Assembly (NCBI GenBank): GCA_021324445.1
Contig: JAJPJC010000344.1
Location: 1-64,000 of the forward strand
Source of the DNA: Isosphaeraceae bacterium
GTDB lineage: Bacteria > Planctomycetota > Planctomycetia > Isosphaerales > Isosphaeraceae
DNA length: 64,000 nucleotides
Reading direction: 5' to 3'
The first letter of the stretch is position 1; each line of letters begins with the position of its first letter. Positions 10,401-18,693 of the stretch are shown here, piece by piece. The position numbers and the translations under genes were made by a program. Below the pieces are notes generated by a model. It saw only the letters and a list, made by a program, of their open reading frames with translations. It ran no database searches and was not told the origin of the DNA.

Positions 10401-13400
10401 GGCTTCGGCACGACCAATCCCGATGGCGGCACGCACGCCTACATCACCAACAACGACTTCATCGACAACTTCGATGCCGCGATGCAGATCGATCCCAACG
10501 GCCTGCTGGCCGGCGATCCGCTCCGGCCGCTGCTCTCGGGCCATCCGTTCTTCCGCAACAACGTCCTCCAGGGCAACGGCATCGACGGCCTGGCCGTCGT
10601 CACGGCCCGATCCTACCTGACCACCACCGTCGGCGGGCAATACATCGGCCCGGTCGAGGCGATCGGGCTGGCGGGCTACATCAACCAGACCGTCAGCACC
10701 GTCTGGGATGCCACCGACTTGACCTACGTCCTCCGCGGGACGATCGTCATGGGCGGTGCCTATAGCTTCTTCGGAACGACCTCGAGTCCTCCGGTACCCA
10801 ACCTGACGGCCTATGGCGCCGAGCCCACGCCCTATATCTCGACGACAATCCAGAGCGCCCTGCCCGGTACGCTGCTGGCGGACGGCTCGACGATCCCCAG
10901 CCCCGGCCAATCGGTGGTCGTCAAGCTGCTCAGCGATTACAATCCCGTCGGCGATGGGTCGCTCGCCCAGTTCGGCTCGTCCGGGAGCAATGGCGGCAAC
11001 TCGGCCTCGACCAATGGCGGTGCGGGCTGGGTGGTGGGCGTGGATGACGGCGTCGACCCGCCCTCCAGCCCGCTGGTGGACCCGGGTGCCTACGATGTGC
11101 TCCGCATCCTGGGCATCCCGGGCGATCAGACGACCGGCCAGCAGCAGGTGCCGGTCTACATCACCTCGCTCCGGGATGATACCGTCGGCGTGACGGCCCG
11201 GGGCGTGCAGGAGTACGACATCTTCAATAGCTGGCCGACCCAGTCCTACCGCCCCGCCCTGCCCGGCATGGACGAACCCGGCACCACCACCGCCGACCCC
11301 TACTTCTACTTCGGCGAGAACCTCACGACGCCCGAGCCCGGCGACGGCGGCTACATCTACATCGGCGGCAACTCGCTGACCTCGTACGATCCGACCGATC
11401 CCCGCCAGGGCAGCATCATCCTGGACGCCCACATCTCCTACATGACGTCGATCCAGATCCAGGGCGGCGGGATCATCGACTCCTACAACCCCAATGGTAT
11501 GCCGGGCGCGCCGGCCTTCAACGGCTACGGCTGGGATACCCAGAAGGTGGGGATGGGGGACATCAGCGCCAGCGCCACCGGACCGTTCTCCGGCATCTTC
11601 CCCGGCTCGCCGATCAACCAGCTCAATTCGCCGATGATGATGACCATCGAGGATTCGACCCTGGCCAACTTCCAGGACGCCGCGGTGTTCACCCATCCGG
11701 ATTCGGCGAATGCCCTGGATCGCGACTGGACCGGCGTCACCAGCAACACGACGCCTCCGCCCGTGTCTCGCAGCGGCCTGCGGGGCCAGCCGGTCGACCT
11801 CTTCATGTACAACGACGTCGTCTACAACCTCGACACCACGCCGCTCTCCAACTACAAGAACTTCGCCGAGGGAGTGCACATCAACTCCGAGAGCACCAAC
11901 GACACCAGCGGCGAAAGCCCGATGATGGCGGTCATCCTCAACACCACCTTCTACCAGACCCTTTACGCCATCCGGACCGAGGCGCCGACCTACAACGGGC
12001 AGAACCTGAACTCGCACGTCAACGTGCTGGCGATGAACGACATCTTCGACGGGTCCACCGATTTCGCCGTGGCCTTCGAAGGGACGGGCGGGGACAACTC
12101 GACCGGCGTGGTGGGCGAGAGCCAGCTCCAGTACTGCCTCTTCTACAACAACATCGACAACTATGCTCCGCTGGGCTCACCCAACCCCCTCAACCCCGCC
12201 AACGTGCTCTGGCTGACCAACGACGGGGACTTCCTGGGGAATGTGGCCCCGGTCTATGCCAACCCGATGTTCGTCGACCCGGCCGCCGGCAACTTCCAGT
12301 TGCAGCCCACTTCGCCGGCCATCAACGCGGGCCGGAGCGAGATCGGGCCGCTTCCCGCCGGCGACATGCTCTACCCGACTGTCACCCAGGAGCTCAACAG
12401 CCAGGGCGGCATCCGGACGGATCCCACCACCTTGCCGGCGGGCGAGACGCCCGGCCGGACCGACATCTTCGGCGGGTTCGGCAGCTTCATCGCCGAGGAC
12501 CCCCGCAAGATCGTCACCCTGCCGGGCTCGGGCACCTTCAGCTTCCAGGACCAGTTTCAGCCTGTCCTGACGACCAACCCCAACGGCATCTCGGGGCCGG
12601 CCTCGGTTCCCGGGACCTACAACTGGGTCCCGACCACCGGCATCAAAGACATCCGCGGCTTGATCCGCATCCCGGACCCGAATGTCCCCGGCGGCGGCTA
12701 CGGCAGCAACCCGTTCATCGCCATCGGTGCCTACCAGTACGTGAACCTGCACCCGCCCCAAGTCACCCAGGTGACCGAGACGCCGACCAGGGGAGCGACT
12801 CCGGTCAATTTCTACACGCCCGGCGGTCTGGCCGGCGCGAGCACCACGCCCTACACGATCAACATCACGTTCAACGAGCCGCTCGACCCCAACTCGATCA
12901 CCCCCTCCACGGTCACCCTGGTGAACCTGGGGAGCAACCCGCGCCAGCCGCTCGACCAGCCCATCAGCCTGGCCGGGAAGCTGTCGTACAATGTCGCGAC
13001 CGACACCCTGAGCATCAACCTGGGCGCCAGCGGCCTGACCCTGGGTACCGACGCCTACCAGATCACCCTCTTCGGCAATGGATCGCCGGTGGTCACCAAC
13101 CTCCAGGGCGTGGCCCTGGACGGCGAGAACACCGTCAACGACTCGCCCACCGGCGCGACCCTGCCGCTGCCCTCGGGCGACGGCAACCCGGGGGGCAACT
13201 TCTACGAGACGTTCATCATCAACACGACGCCGCCCTCGATCGTGTCGGGCTCGCTCAAGATGGACCCCTCGAGCGACACCAACATCGTCGGCGACCAGAT
13301 CACCACCTCGACCGACCCGACCTTCGACGGCTCGATCAGCGAGCCCAATCCCACGCTGGTCCCCCTGGCCGGCCAGACGGCCATCATCGACATCGGCATC

Positions 13401-16064
13401 GCCGTGCTGGTCAACGGCGTGCTCCAGACCTACTTCGACCCCAGCCAGCTCACCGGCGCCCTGAGCCAGTACGCCTCGTACGTCCGCCCCGACGCCGGGA
13501 CCGCCACGACCGATTCCAGCGGCAACTTCAAGGTCACGGTCGGCATCGACGCCGCCAACACCGGGCTGGTCACCAATACCAGCCCGCTCCCCGGCCTGTT
13601 CTCGATCTACAACGTCGGGACCAGCGGAATCCTCTCGCCGCTGCCGGGGACGGACAGCGGGTATTACGTGGCCCGGGCTCGGGTCATTGACCAGAGCGGC
13701 AACCAGTCCAACCCCAACAGCCCCAGCGCCCAGACGCCGTTCGTGGTCGATACCACGGCCCCCACGGCCCAGTTCGTCTCGCCGTCGGCCGACGAGGTCA
13801 TCACGTCCTTGCCCACCGGCCAGCTCAGCTTCACGATCACGACCGACAAGAACATCGACCTGACCCATTTCAATGCCAGCTCGATCAGCCTCATCAGTGC
13901 GGGACCCGACGGCGTCCTGGGCACGGCCGACGACGTGTCCATCCCGATCAACGCCAGCTCGATCACGGTCACCTACCTCGACCAGGGGACCGGCGGCAAG
14001 GGGGCCGAGTCGATCACGTTCCAGAGCGCCAGCACCACCGCGCTGACCAACGGTCTGTATCGGGTCACCCTGCTGAGCACGGGGGCCGATGCCCTCCGCG
14101 ACATCGCCGGCAATGTCCTGGCCAGCCCCGTCAGCCAGACCTTCGTGGTCGCTGTCCCCTCGTTGTCCCACAACCTGTTCGTCGGGCCGGCCTCGGACAT
14201 CACCAACCCCAGCGCGGCCCAGGGGACGGTCGAGAATCCCTACCCGACCATCGGCGCGGCGATGGCCAAGGCCGTGGCCGGCGACGTCGTGGCCGTGCTC
14301 CCGGGCGTCTACACCGAGAATGTGGTCCTCAAGCAGTTCGTGCGGCTCTATTCGGCCGATCCCTCGAGCACCGACAGCACGGTGTTCACCACCAGCACGG
14401 GCAACCCGCTGGACACGATCATCCGCGCTCCGTTCGGCACCTCCGGGACCGCCACCGTCGCCGCGACTAACGTCCAGAGCTTCCCCGGCCTGGAGACCGA
14501 GATCGCCGGCTTCACGATCGCCAGCCCGCTCCTGGGCGACCCGGCGGTGGGCGTCATCGACCCGACCGCCGTCGGCGTCCTCTCCAACAATTCCAATCTC
14601 CTGATCGACAAGGATTACATCGCCGACTCCGGCAACGGCATCCTTGTGCAGACCTCCGGCGCATCCGCCCAGTTGCCCCAGATCGAGGACGACGTGATCG
14701 TCGGCAATGACAACGGCGTCGTCATCGCCGACGACGGCACGACCAGCGGCTCGCCGGCGCCGGCTCAACTGATCAACAACGATTTCGCCTTCAACACCTT
14801 CGGCCTGCTCCTGGTCAACACCAGCTCGACGCCGGCCCAGGCCTACATCGCCAGCAACATCTTCTGGGAGAACCACGACCAGACCAACGCGCGAAACGGG
14901 GCGGCCATTCTCTCCTCGACCCCGAACAAGGTGACGATGCTCCAGAACAACTTGTTCTCGGGCAACGGCGCCAGCGACACCTCGCAGGCCGGCGCCACCA
15001 TCAACGTGGGCAGCGGCTTCAATCCGGCCGCCCTCACCACGACGGCACCCGATGCCAACGGCAACTTCATCGGCAACCCGGCCTTCGTCTCGCCGCGGGA
15101 TCCCCGGCCGGGTTCGGATGGACCCGCCGACCTGTTCGTCGATGCCAACTTCGACCTGACGGCGCAATCGGCGGCGATCGACAACGCCTACGAGGCCACG
15201 GCGGACCCGACCGACATCCTCGGCCGCTCGCAGGTCAAGGTCAACAGCGATGGCTGGGGGCTGCCGGGGTATGGCCCCCGCGACATCGGGGCCTACGAGT
15301 TCGAGGGCACCGGCGGCATCGCCGTGGGGGGCGCGTTCCGGGTCGTCACCACGTCGCTGGTCCCCGTCGCCGGCTCGACCGACGCCAATGGAGGCACCCT
15401 GATCACCTCCACGGCGCCCACGAGCATCGTCGTCACCTTCTCGGACAACGTGAATCCCAGCTCGATCCGGGCGACCGACCTGGTGCTCAGCGGCACCGCG
15501 GTCTCCTCCGCGTCACCCGTCCACGCGACGAGCCTGACCTGGATCGACGCGCACACCGTCGAGTTCAACCTGAGCGGTAACTTCAACCTGCCGGGTACGC
15601 TCGACCTGTCGATCAATCCCAACATGATCGACAGTACCAACGGCCAGGGCAACCAGGGCTACTCCGACAGGGTCGTGGTGCAAATCGGCACGCCGCCGGC
15701 TCCGGCGAATCCGACCCCGCTGCCGCCCGGTTATAATCCGAACCCGACTCCGACTCCGACCCCGACCTCAAGCACGCCGACACCCACGCCGACGACGCCC
15801 GTGACGCCGGCCCCGGCTCCCGCGCCCTCGCCGACCACCCCGGCCCCGGCCCCGGCGCCGACGTCCCCGCACGGCAACAAGAAGCAGCACGTGGTGGTGA
15901 AGCACCCCAAGACGGTCAAGCACACCGTCACGCACCCCAAGACGGTCAAGCATGCTGCCCCGCATCCCAAGGGCGCCGCAGGGCTCCTCTCGTCCTCGAA
16001 GCACCACCAGACCAAGCCGACTGCGGTGATCCCCCACGTGCACAAGAAGCCTCATCACGGCTGA
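4449..16064 (+). CDS. Giant secreted protein: subtilase-like module, Ig-like and beta-helix domains, His/Lys-rich tail
   Basis: A 3871-residue protein. Start ATG 4449 puts the motif VEILEDRLVLSG at residues 31-42 behind a basic N-terminus, the arrangement of the planctomycete LEPR/LEDR signature of large extracellular proteins. Residues about 190-640 form a subtilase-like module: Asp209 (GVLSDS), AAGN oxyanion motif, Ser593 in GTSSATP. The usual HGT histidine motif is not present; GTDEGRAM (Glu246) stands at that place. Then come Ig-like domains with SbsA/Big_5-type wording (ITVTFNKPVN, ITFDKALDP, IVVTFSDNVN), parallel beta-helix regions (about 1500-2700 and 3240-3630, the latter opening like DUF1565 with NPYPTIGAAMAKA), a Pro/Thr-rich linker (about 3750-3815) and a tail with repeated KHPKTVKH units. 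It is presumably cell-surface bound; proteolysis is uncertain. A strong terminator follows. Confidence 0.85.
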   Translation: MGSFMAKGRNQGPNRRRGTRHTMKRPGFPKVEILEDRLVLSGSDATLPTPLWHPTSTNLFDAQNGPMANLGVGTVQIYQAFVQSQGNAAALAAEFPSVEFSNGLVGLQVKSLGGDFTQFVTSLQNVGMQLTADSSLYGLVDGYAPVNALPTIAEMAQTESGQLIYKPSVDASNYQGEAYNEAETSMFADVARSEFGVDGTGVTVGVLSDSVSQYAGGLANSYSTGDLNPNTPVNVIQDGAAGGTDEGRAMLENVHDVAPGASLAFATAEGGDLAFANNIQKLATTGKANLIADDIGYADEPFFQDGVISQAINTVTASGITYFSAAGNTADQGYLSTFRGVQGTISGIGSGTFMSFNPVAGSSTSDIELPVTTDGANAEIIFEYDQPFQTQEPAGAAGKVTSNVNIYVINAATGAVVVGAGANNNNVAIQEPWQFITIPSAGSYYIAVQVVSGSNPGHIEFVNFNENVNLIVNQQYGSAGGTYYPTSYGHATDVNTIGVGATPWWAPAPYLGQTPLFNEPFSSHGPSIYDLTVDGTPMSPVLAQNPTITAPDGGNTSFFPPGGVITTNNPPFQGEPATTTNLSQNLPSFFGTSSATPNAEAVAALMLQKVPGLTPAEIRQGLIAGALPMNNTPAGTWNPQSGFGLVNAIRSINAVDVLRVVSTNPAANSTVTSAPGAITVTFNKPVNFATVSASDLVFTGAPAGVSVVVGTPVAVDNPTEPTIIQFPISFSKPVGTLANGTYSFEVTGPVISEDDKALATYGPVSFTLADTTAPRIVNTSESGRTVTITFDKALDPATVTLSNIYVMRGNGNPNFTNSIDLNNDPRATISYNPQTFTVTLNYSGLPQTEMPSDYYAIVVLSKLGASPGVTDLVGNSLNGQFTGSFPSGTTPQGAVSFVQVLGLLGLSAPQITTFVMSPSSDTGIANDQNSMLSQPQFVGQVFAPFPATVANDPVYLEFSGLHGGITSLAPGGGGRGFTGTYDEEVATDANGVFTVTPPAALTEGFQYAAAVVVGQPDQPPLPGYASLDEDAFRIDKTPPQITGASLTPGGAPLPLPNGGQPNVTNVPGLSTLTLNVQDPVNPGNSPFETPAAVLFQAINPATAINISNYSLINTTTHVDESSFILTATFVAGTPVTATDVNGNSYIVAYTGQINLTFASGLPSGSYQFIAHTNELQYPGLADAAGNYLDDTNVPGEGTKDFTLNLAISNTPVYITNLQLESDYTASGSSTIGGPRSYFELPGPGGVNTRDNVPAPPNTFVISLSNPIPYANYSNDVQLIRSADSVTSPPDGDFGNLGEGGLGSTGTGFTIVGGTTVTLYNDVYNPQTNSYTSTPVGPGGTGNQLVLSVNGTLTPDYYRIYIPNQLEPGGIDTRIYDIYGNQLDGEFLGDQTANGTYEDLMPNGQYRQGLSGDGVAGGAFMTAFEVVPYGNVVYARPDYQENSLLPSTLSDGSLAKPYPVLAPEGDPNSPLANNPTHNPNLGLNNPGFFLSGFNPEYDRSGDGQFEQSALYAASQLAYGGPVVVVALPGTPSRNPLTGAITEASFVLQAPAGSNAIINDGSTSVPFDTTLVFTAGSTLKLLNAALFVQNQGSALEANGTPTNPVTFTSYNDASIGGATNGNPDTTPRGGDWGGIIFRNYDEAITAQQVSFPAEGSSTSGVGPGSGVLVGPNGGPAVSGAQDAMSVINFADINYAGGAVPQGSSTFYSGITLYNSRPAITNTQISHAGGTGGTEAAIGEDFDSLREDDTARGPLIRRVTVTANVLNGIWLMSETNGLIEPTSAMPYPTNPSTLGGSLNYALANPLPYLVLAQIVVGETEIEGSGGNQTLVGDRLYVQPGMMVKFDEGAGLDVINPAASLNVGSRSYITGYDQNNSYSPESPNFVQETTADAEVLFTSLHDDTATTFYVDPTTGQQTIIVPAINATGETTTPALGPAMWGSVGINGGAIVVINHAMFRYGGGLLHTPSFSVPSQSVLAFLSGLNTFTGFGTTNPDGGTHAYITNNDFIDNFDAAMQIDPNGLLAGDPLRPLLSGHPFFRNNVLQGNGIDGLAVVTARSYLTTTVGGQYIGPVEAIGLAGYINQTVSTVWDATDLTYVLRGTIVMGGAYSFFGTTSSPPVPNLTAYGAEPTPYISTTIQSALPGTLLADGSTIPSPGQSVVVKLLSDYNPVGDGSLAQFGSSGSNGGNSASTNGGAGWVVGVDDGVDPPSSPLVDPGAYDVLRILGIPGDQTTGQQQVPVYITSLRDDTVGVTARGVQEYDIFNSWPTQSYRPALPGMDEPGTTTADPYFYFGENLTTPEPGDGGYIYIGGNSLTSYDPTDPRQGSIILDAHISYMTSIQIQGGGIIDSYNPNGMPGAPAFNGYGWDTQKVGMGDISASATGPFSGIFPGSPINQLNSPMMMTIEDSTLANFQDAAVFTHPDSANALDRDWTGVTSNTTPPPVSRSGLRGQPVDLFMYNDVVYNLDTTPLSNYKNFAEGVHINSESTNDTSGESPMMAVILNTTFYQTLYAIRTEAPTYNGQNLNSHVNVLAMNDIFDGSTDFAVAFEGTGGDNSTGVVGESQLQYCLFYNNIDNYAPLGSPNPLNPANVLWLTNDGDFLGNVAPVYANPMFVDPAAGNFQLQPTSPAINAGRSEIGPLPAGDMLYPTVTQELNSQGGIRTDPTTLPAGETPGRTDIFGGFGSFIAEDPRKIVTLPGSGTFSFQDQFQPVLTTNPNGISGPASVPGTYNWVPTTGIKDIRGLIRIPDPNVPGGGYGSNPFIAIGAYQYVNLHPPQVTQVTETPTRGATPVNFYTPGGLAGASTTPYTINITFNEPLDPNSITPSTVTLVNLGSNPRQPLDQPISLAGKLSYNVATDTLSINLGASGLTLGTDAYQITLFGNGSPVVTNLQGVALDGENTVNDSPTGATLPLPSGDGNPGGNFYETFIINTTPPSIVSGSLKMDPSSDTNIVGDQITTSTDPTFDGSISEPNPTLVPLAGQTAIIDIGIAVLVNGVLQTYFDPSQLTGALSQYASYVRPDAGTATTDSSGNFKVTVGIDAANTGLVTNTSPLPGLFSIYNVGTSGILSPLPGTDSGYYVARARVIDQSGNQSNPNSPSAQTPFVVDTTAPTAQFVSPSADEVITSLPTGQLSFTITTDKNIDLTHFNASSISLISAGPDGVLGTADDVSIPINASSITVTYLDQGTGGKGAESITFQSASTTALTNGLYRVTLLSTGADALRDIAGNVLASPVSQTFVVAVPSLSHNLFVGPASDITNPSAAQGTVENPYPTIGAAMAKAVAGDVVAVLPGVYTENVVLKQFVRLYSADPSSTDSTVFTTSTGNPLDTIIRAPFGTSGTATVAATNVQSFPGLETEIAGFTIASPLLGDPAVGVIDPTAVGVLSNNSNLLIDKDYIADSGNGILVQTSGASAQLPQIEDDVIVGNDNGVVIADDGTTSGSPAPAQLINNDFAFNTFGLLLVNTSSTPAQAYIASNIFWENHDQTNARNGAAILSSTPNKVTMLQNNLFSGNGASDTSQAGATINVGSGFNPAALTTTAPDANGNFIGNPAFVSPRDPRPGSDGPADLFVDANFDLTAQSAAIDNAYEATADPTDILGRSQVKVNSDGWGLPGYGPRDIGAYEFEGTGGIAVGGAFRVVTTSLVPVAGSTDANGGTLITSTAPTSIVVTFSDNVNPSSIRATDLVLSGTAVSSASPVHATSLTWIDAHTVEFNLSGNFNLPGTLDLSINPNMIDSTNGQGNQGYSDRVVVQIGTPPAPANPTPLPPGYNPNPTPTPTPTSSTPTPTPTTPVTPAPAPAPSPTTPAPAPAPTSPHGNKKQHVVVKHPKTVKHTVTHPKTVKHAAPHPKGAAGLLSSSKHHQTKPTAVIPHVHKKPHHG

Positions 16065-16101
16065 GAGACCCTGAGCTAACCGTCCTGTTCGCGTCCCCGC
16101 A

Positions 16102-16136
16102 CGGGCGGCTCCCCAACGGAGCCGCCCGTTTTGTTT
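16102..16136 (+). terminator. Rho-independent terminator
   Basis: A perfect 11-bp GC-rich stem (16102-16112 with 16118-16128) with a five-base loop is followed at once by TTTTGTTTT. It lies 38 bases after the stop of the giant gene and ends its transcript. Confidence 0.9.
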
Positions 16137-16150
16137 TGCACGCCAAGTCG

Positions 16151-16200
16151 GTCAGGCTCGAGCCTGACAGGATCCGGTCCCTGTCGGGCTCGAGCCTGAC
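16151..16200. repeat. Pair of palindromic intergenic repeats (GTCAGGCT..AGCCTGAC family)
   Basis: GTCAGGCTCGAGCCTGAC at 16151-16168 is a perfect 18-bp palindrome; a second, one-base variant lies at 16183-16200. Related units occur at 19490-19542 and 22771-22792, always between genes. They can form small hairpins and look like an interspersed REP-like family. Confidence 0.7.
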
Positions 16201-16361
16201 CTACGGAGATTGCTTCCTTGCCAGGGAGTTCCCCGTGGTCTCCCGGTCGGTCCGCGGGTATGGTGATCCCAATCCCTTCCTGAGCGATCGTGGACACTGC
16301 CGTGCCGCGGGGCGGAGCAGTCCCGCCAGTCCGGCGCGGCCGACGGACTGAGGTCAAGCCC

Positions 16362-17639
16362 ATGCCAACCGAGACGGCCTACACGATGGACACCTCGAGT
16401 ATCAAGTACGGCCCGGGGGTGACCCGCGAGGTGGGCCACGACCTGAGCCATTGGGGCGTGCGCCGGGTGATGGTCGTGACGGATCCCCATCTGGCCAGGA
16501 CCGAGCCGGTGCACGTGGTGCTCGAGGCCCTGCGGGATGCGGGGATCGATGCCGTGCTGTTTGACCAGGTCCGGGTCGAGCCCACGGACGAGTCCTTCCA
16601 GGCCGCCATCGCCTTCGCCGCCGGCGGCGGCTTCGACGGCTATGTCGCGGTGGGCGGAGGGTCGAGCCTCGACACGGCCAAGGCGGCCAACCTGTACGCC
16701 ACGTATCCCGCCGAGCTGCTGGCCTACGTCAATCCGCCGGTCGGTCAGGGCCGGCCGGTCCCCGGCCGGCTGAAACCCTTGATCGCCGTGCCGACCACCG
16801 CGGGGACGGGGAGCGAGACGACCGGGGTGGCGATCTTCGATTACACGCCCTTGCACGCCAAGACGGGGATCGCGCACCGCGCGTTGCGCCCGGTGCTGGG
16901 GTTGATCGACCCGGACAATACCCGGAGCCTGCCGCCCGAGGTCGCCGCCTGCTCGGGACTGGATGTCTTGAGCCACGCCCTGGAATCGTTCACCGCGTTG
17001 CCGTTCCACCGCCGCCCCGCCCCGGAGCACCCCGGGCTGCGCCCCGCCTACCAGGGAGCCAACCCGATCAGCGACGTCTGGGCCACGCGCGCCATCGCGA
17101 TGGTCGCGCGGAGCCTGGTCCGGGCGATGAAGGACCCCTCGGACGACGAGGCGCGGGGCGAGATGCTGCTGGCGGCGACCTTCGCCGGCATCGGCTTCGG
17201 CAACGCGGGCGTGCATCTCCCCCATGGGATGTCCTACCCGGTCTCGGGGATGGTCCGGGATTTCGTCCCCGCCGGATACCCGGCGCGCCGGCCGCTGATC
17301 CCGCATGGCATGTCGGTGATCCTCAACGCTCCCGCCGTCTTCCGGTTCACCGCCGAGGTTGACCCCGGCCGGCACCTCGAAGCCGCCCGCTTGATGGGAA
17401 CCGACACGGCCGGCGCCCGGCCCGAGGACGCGGGCGAGCTGCTGGCCGGGGCGATCCTCGGCCTGATGCGGCAGACCGGCATGCCGAACGGGTTGAAGGC
17501 GGTCGGCTACGGACCCGAGGACGTCGACGCGCTCGTCGCCGGCACCATTGTCCAGCACCGCGTCACCAAGCTGGCGCCCCGACCCGCCGCCGAGGCCGAC
17601 TTGAAGCAGATGTTCCTGGACTCCATGACGTTGTGGTGA
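16362..17639 (+). CDS. Hydroxyacid-oxoacid transhydrogenase (ADHFE1-type iron-containing alcohol dehydrogenase)
   Basis: A 425-residue enzyme closely resembling animal ADHFE1 along its whole length: SSIKYGPGVTREVG at the start, RVEPTDESF, the nucleotide-binding GYVAVGGGSSLDTAKAANLY, VPTTAGTGSETTGVAIFDY, LGLIDP, and LDVLSHALESFTALPFH followed by the family's characteristic PAYQGANPISD. The asparagine/histidine-rich metal site is seen in GNAGVHLPHGMSYP and LIPHGMSV. In animals the enzyme oxidises 4-hydroxybutyrate while reducing 2-oxoglutarate to 2-hydroxyglutarate without free cofactor, so the same reaction is likely here in the cytoplasm. ATG 16362 is chosen because it precedes the conserved N-terminus. 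It stands alone, with repeats on both sides. Confidence 0.9.
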   Translation: MPTETAYTMDTSSIKYGPGVTREVGHDLSHWGVRRVMVVTDPHLARTEPVHVVLEALRDAGIDAVLFDQVRVEPTDESFQAAIAFAAGGGFDGYVAVGGGSSLDTAKAANLYATYPAELLAYVNPPVGQGRPVPGRLKPLIAVPTTAGTGSETTGVAIFDYTPLHAKTGIAHRALRPVLGLIDPDNTRSLPPEVAACSGLDVLSHALESFTALPFHRRPAPEHPGLRPAYQGANPISDVWATRAIAMVARSLVRAMKDPSDDEARGEMLLAATFAGIGFGNAGVHLPHGMSYPVSGMVRDFVPAGYPARRPLIPHGMSVILNAPAVFRFTAEVDPGRHLEAARLMGTDTAGARPEDAGELLAGAILGLMRQTGMPNGLKAVGYGPEDVDALVAGTIVQHRVTKLAPRPAAEADLKQMFLDSMTLW

Positions 17640-17692
17640 AATTGCCGGGAGCGAGCGATCCTGAGAGGTCCCCAAGGTGTCTCTGGAACGGA

Positions 17693-17790
17693 GTAGGGCC
17701 GGCTGTGCCGGCCGGACACCTGGGGGAACTCGACCGCAGAGCGCGATCTCCGGATTCCCCGCCCTTCCCGGCCGGCACAGCCGGCCCTAC
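17693..17790. repeat. 23-bp inverted repeat (possible miniature element)
   Basis: The 23 bases at 17693-17715 are the exact reverse complement of 17768-17790, with 52 bases between. The arms start GTAGGGCCGGCTGTGCCGGC and are themselves partly palindromic. It lies between two co-directional genes and could act as a terminator hairpin or be a non-autonomous repeat; no coding sequence is present. Confidence 0.75.
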
Positions 17791-17840
17791 GTCCCCTCGT
17801 GCGGGAACGGTTTGAGATGGAACCGAAGGACGACCCACCC

Positions 17841-18647
17841 ATGAGCATTCGCCTCACCCAGGTTGACGCCTTTACCGATCGCCGGTTCAGCGGGAACCCG
17901 GCGGCGGTCTGCGTCTTGACGGAGCCGGCCGAGGATCGTTGGATGCAGGACGTGGCGGCGGAGATGAACCTGTCCGAGACCGCCTTTGCCCGCCGGCTCG
18001 ACGCGGGATCGACCTTCAACCTCCGTTGGTTCACGCCCAACTCGGAGGTGGACCTCTGCGGCCATGCGACGCTGGCGACGGCGCACGTCCTCTGGGAGGA
18101 TGGCCACCTGCCGGCCGAGCGGGCGGCCCGGTTCGAGACCCGGAGCGGCCTCCTGACCGCCCGGCGCGGCCCGGACGGGATCGAGCTGGATTTCCCTTGC
18201 GAGCCGATCGCGGCGGCGGTCGCATCGCCCGAGGAGCTGGCCACGCTCCGCGCGGCGATCCCGGCGCCGATTCGATTCGCCGGCCGGAATCGGCTCGATC
18301 TCCTGGTCGAGCTCGAGACCGAGGAGGAAGTCCGGGGCTTGCGGCCCGACATCCGCCGGCTGGAGCCGCTCCCGGTCCGCGGCATCATCGTCACGAGCCG
18401 CGCAGCCGGGCGCGACTACGATTTCGTCTCGCGGTTCTTCGCCCCAAGGGTCGGCGTCGACGAGGATCCCGTCTGCGGTTCGGCGCACTGTTGCCTGGGC
18501 CCCTACTGGCGGGAGAAGCTCGGCCGATCCGAGCTGACCGCGCATCAGGTCTCCCGCCGCGGCGGGGTCGTCAAGGTGCGCGTCCAAGGGAGCCGGGTCG
18601 CCCTGATCGGCCGGGCCGTGACCGTGCTGCGCGGCGAGCTGGTGTGA
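17841..18647 (+). CDS. PhzF-family isomerase/epimerase
   Basis: A 268-residue protein of the phenazine-biosynthesis PhzF fold (related to diaminopimelate epimerase). The hallmarks are FTDRRFSGNPAAVCVL at the N-terminus, the catalytic glutamate in NLSETAF, FTPNSEVDLCGHATLA, and the second-lobe motif VGVDEDPVCGSAHC. It is full length for the family. Most PhzF relatives outside phenazine clusters have no known substrate, and no phenazine genes are nearby, so only an isomerase role on a small amino- or hydroxy-acid can be proposed. Start ATG 17841 is chosen for the MSIRLTQVDAFT beginning; an in-frame ATG at 17817 is possible. It is cytoplasmic. Confidence 0.85.
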   Translation: MSIRLTQVDAFTDRRFSGNPAAVCVLTEPAEDRWMQDVAAEMNLSETAFARRLDAGSTFNLRWFTPNSEVDLCGHATLATAHVLWEDGHLPAERAARFETRSGLLTARRGPDGIELDFPCEPIAAAVASPEELATLRAAIPAPIRFAGRNRLDLLVELETEEEVRGLRPDIRRLEPLPVRGIIVTSRAAGRDYDFVSRFFAPRVGVDEDPVCGSAHCCLGPYWREKLGRSELTAHQVSRRGGVVKVRVQGSRVALIGRAVTVLRGELV

Positions 18648-18661
18648 GAGCCTGTTCCCAG

Positions 18662-18693
18662 CCTTCCCAGGGTGCGCTGCGCGACCCCGGGCT
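18662..18693. repeat. Interspersed dyad repeat (CCCAGGGTGCG..CGACCCTGGG family), copy 1
   Basis: A 32-base unit whose two halves are complementary (CCCAGGGTGCG and CGACCCCGGG). Its reverse complement is found at 27652-27683 with a single base difference, and a shorter relative lies at 27789-27819. Confidence 0.65.

Noticed and set aside
12177-15167. 996-codon open frame on the minus strand within the giant gene (also 8916-12017 and 6465-8876)
   Set aside because: Antisense shadows of a GC-rich gene. The translations are Arg/Gly/Val/Asp-rich without domains or signals, while the plus strand has clear domain motifs throughout.
16151-16200. Palindromes as transcription-factor operators
   Set aside because: Related copies occur between several unrelated genes and after stops, which fits an interspersed repeat better than a specific operator.
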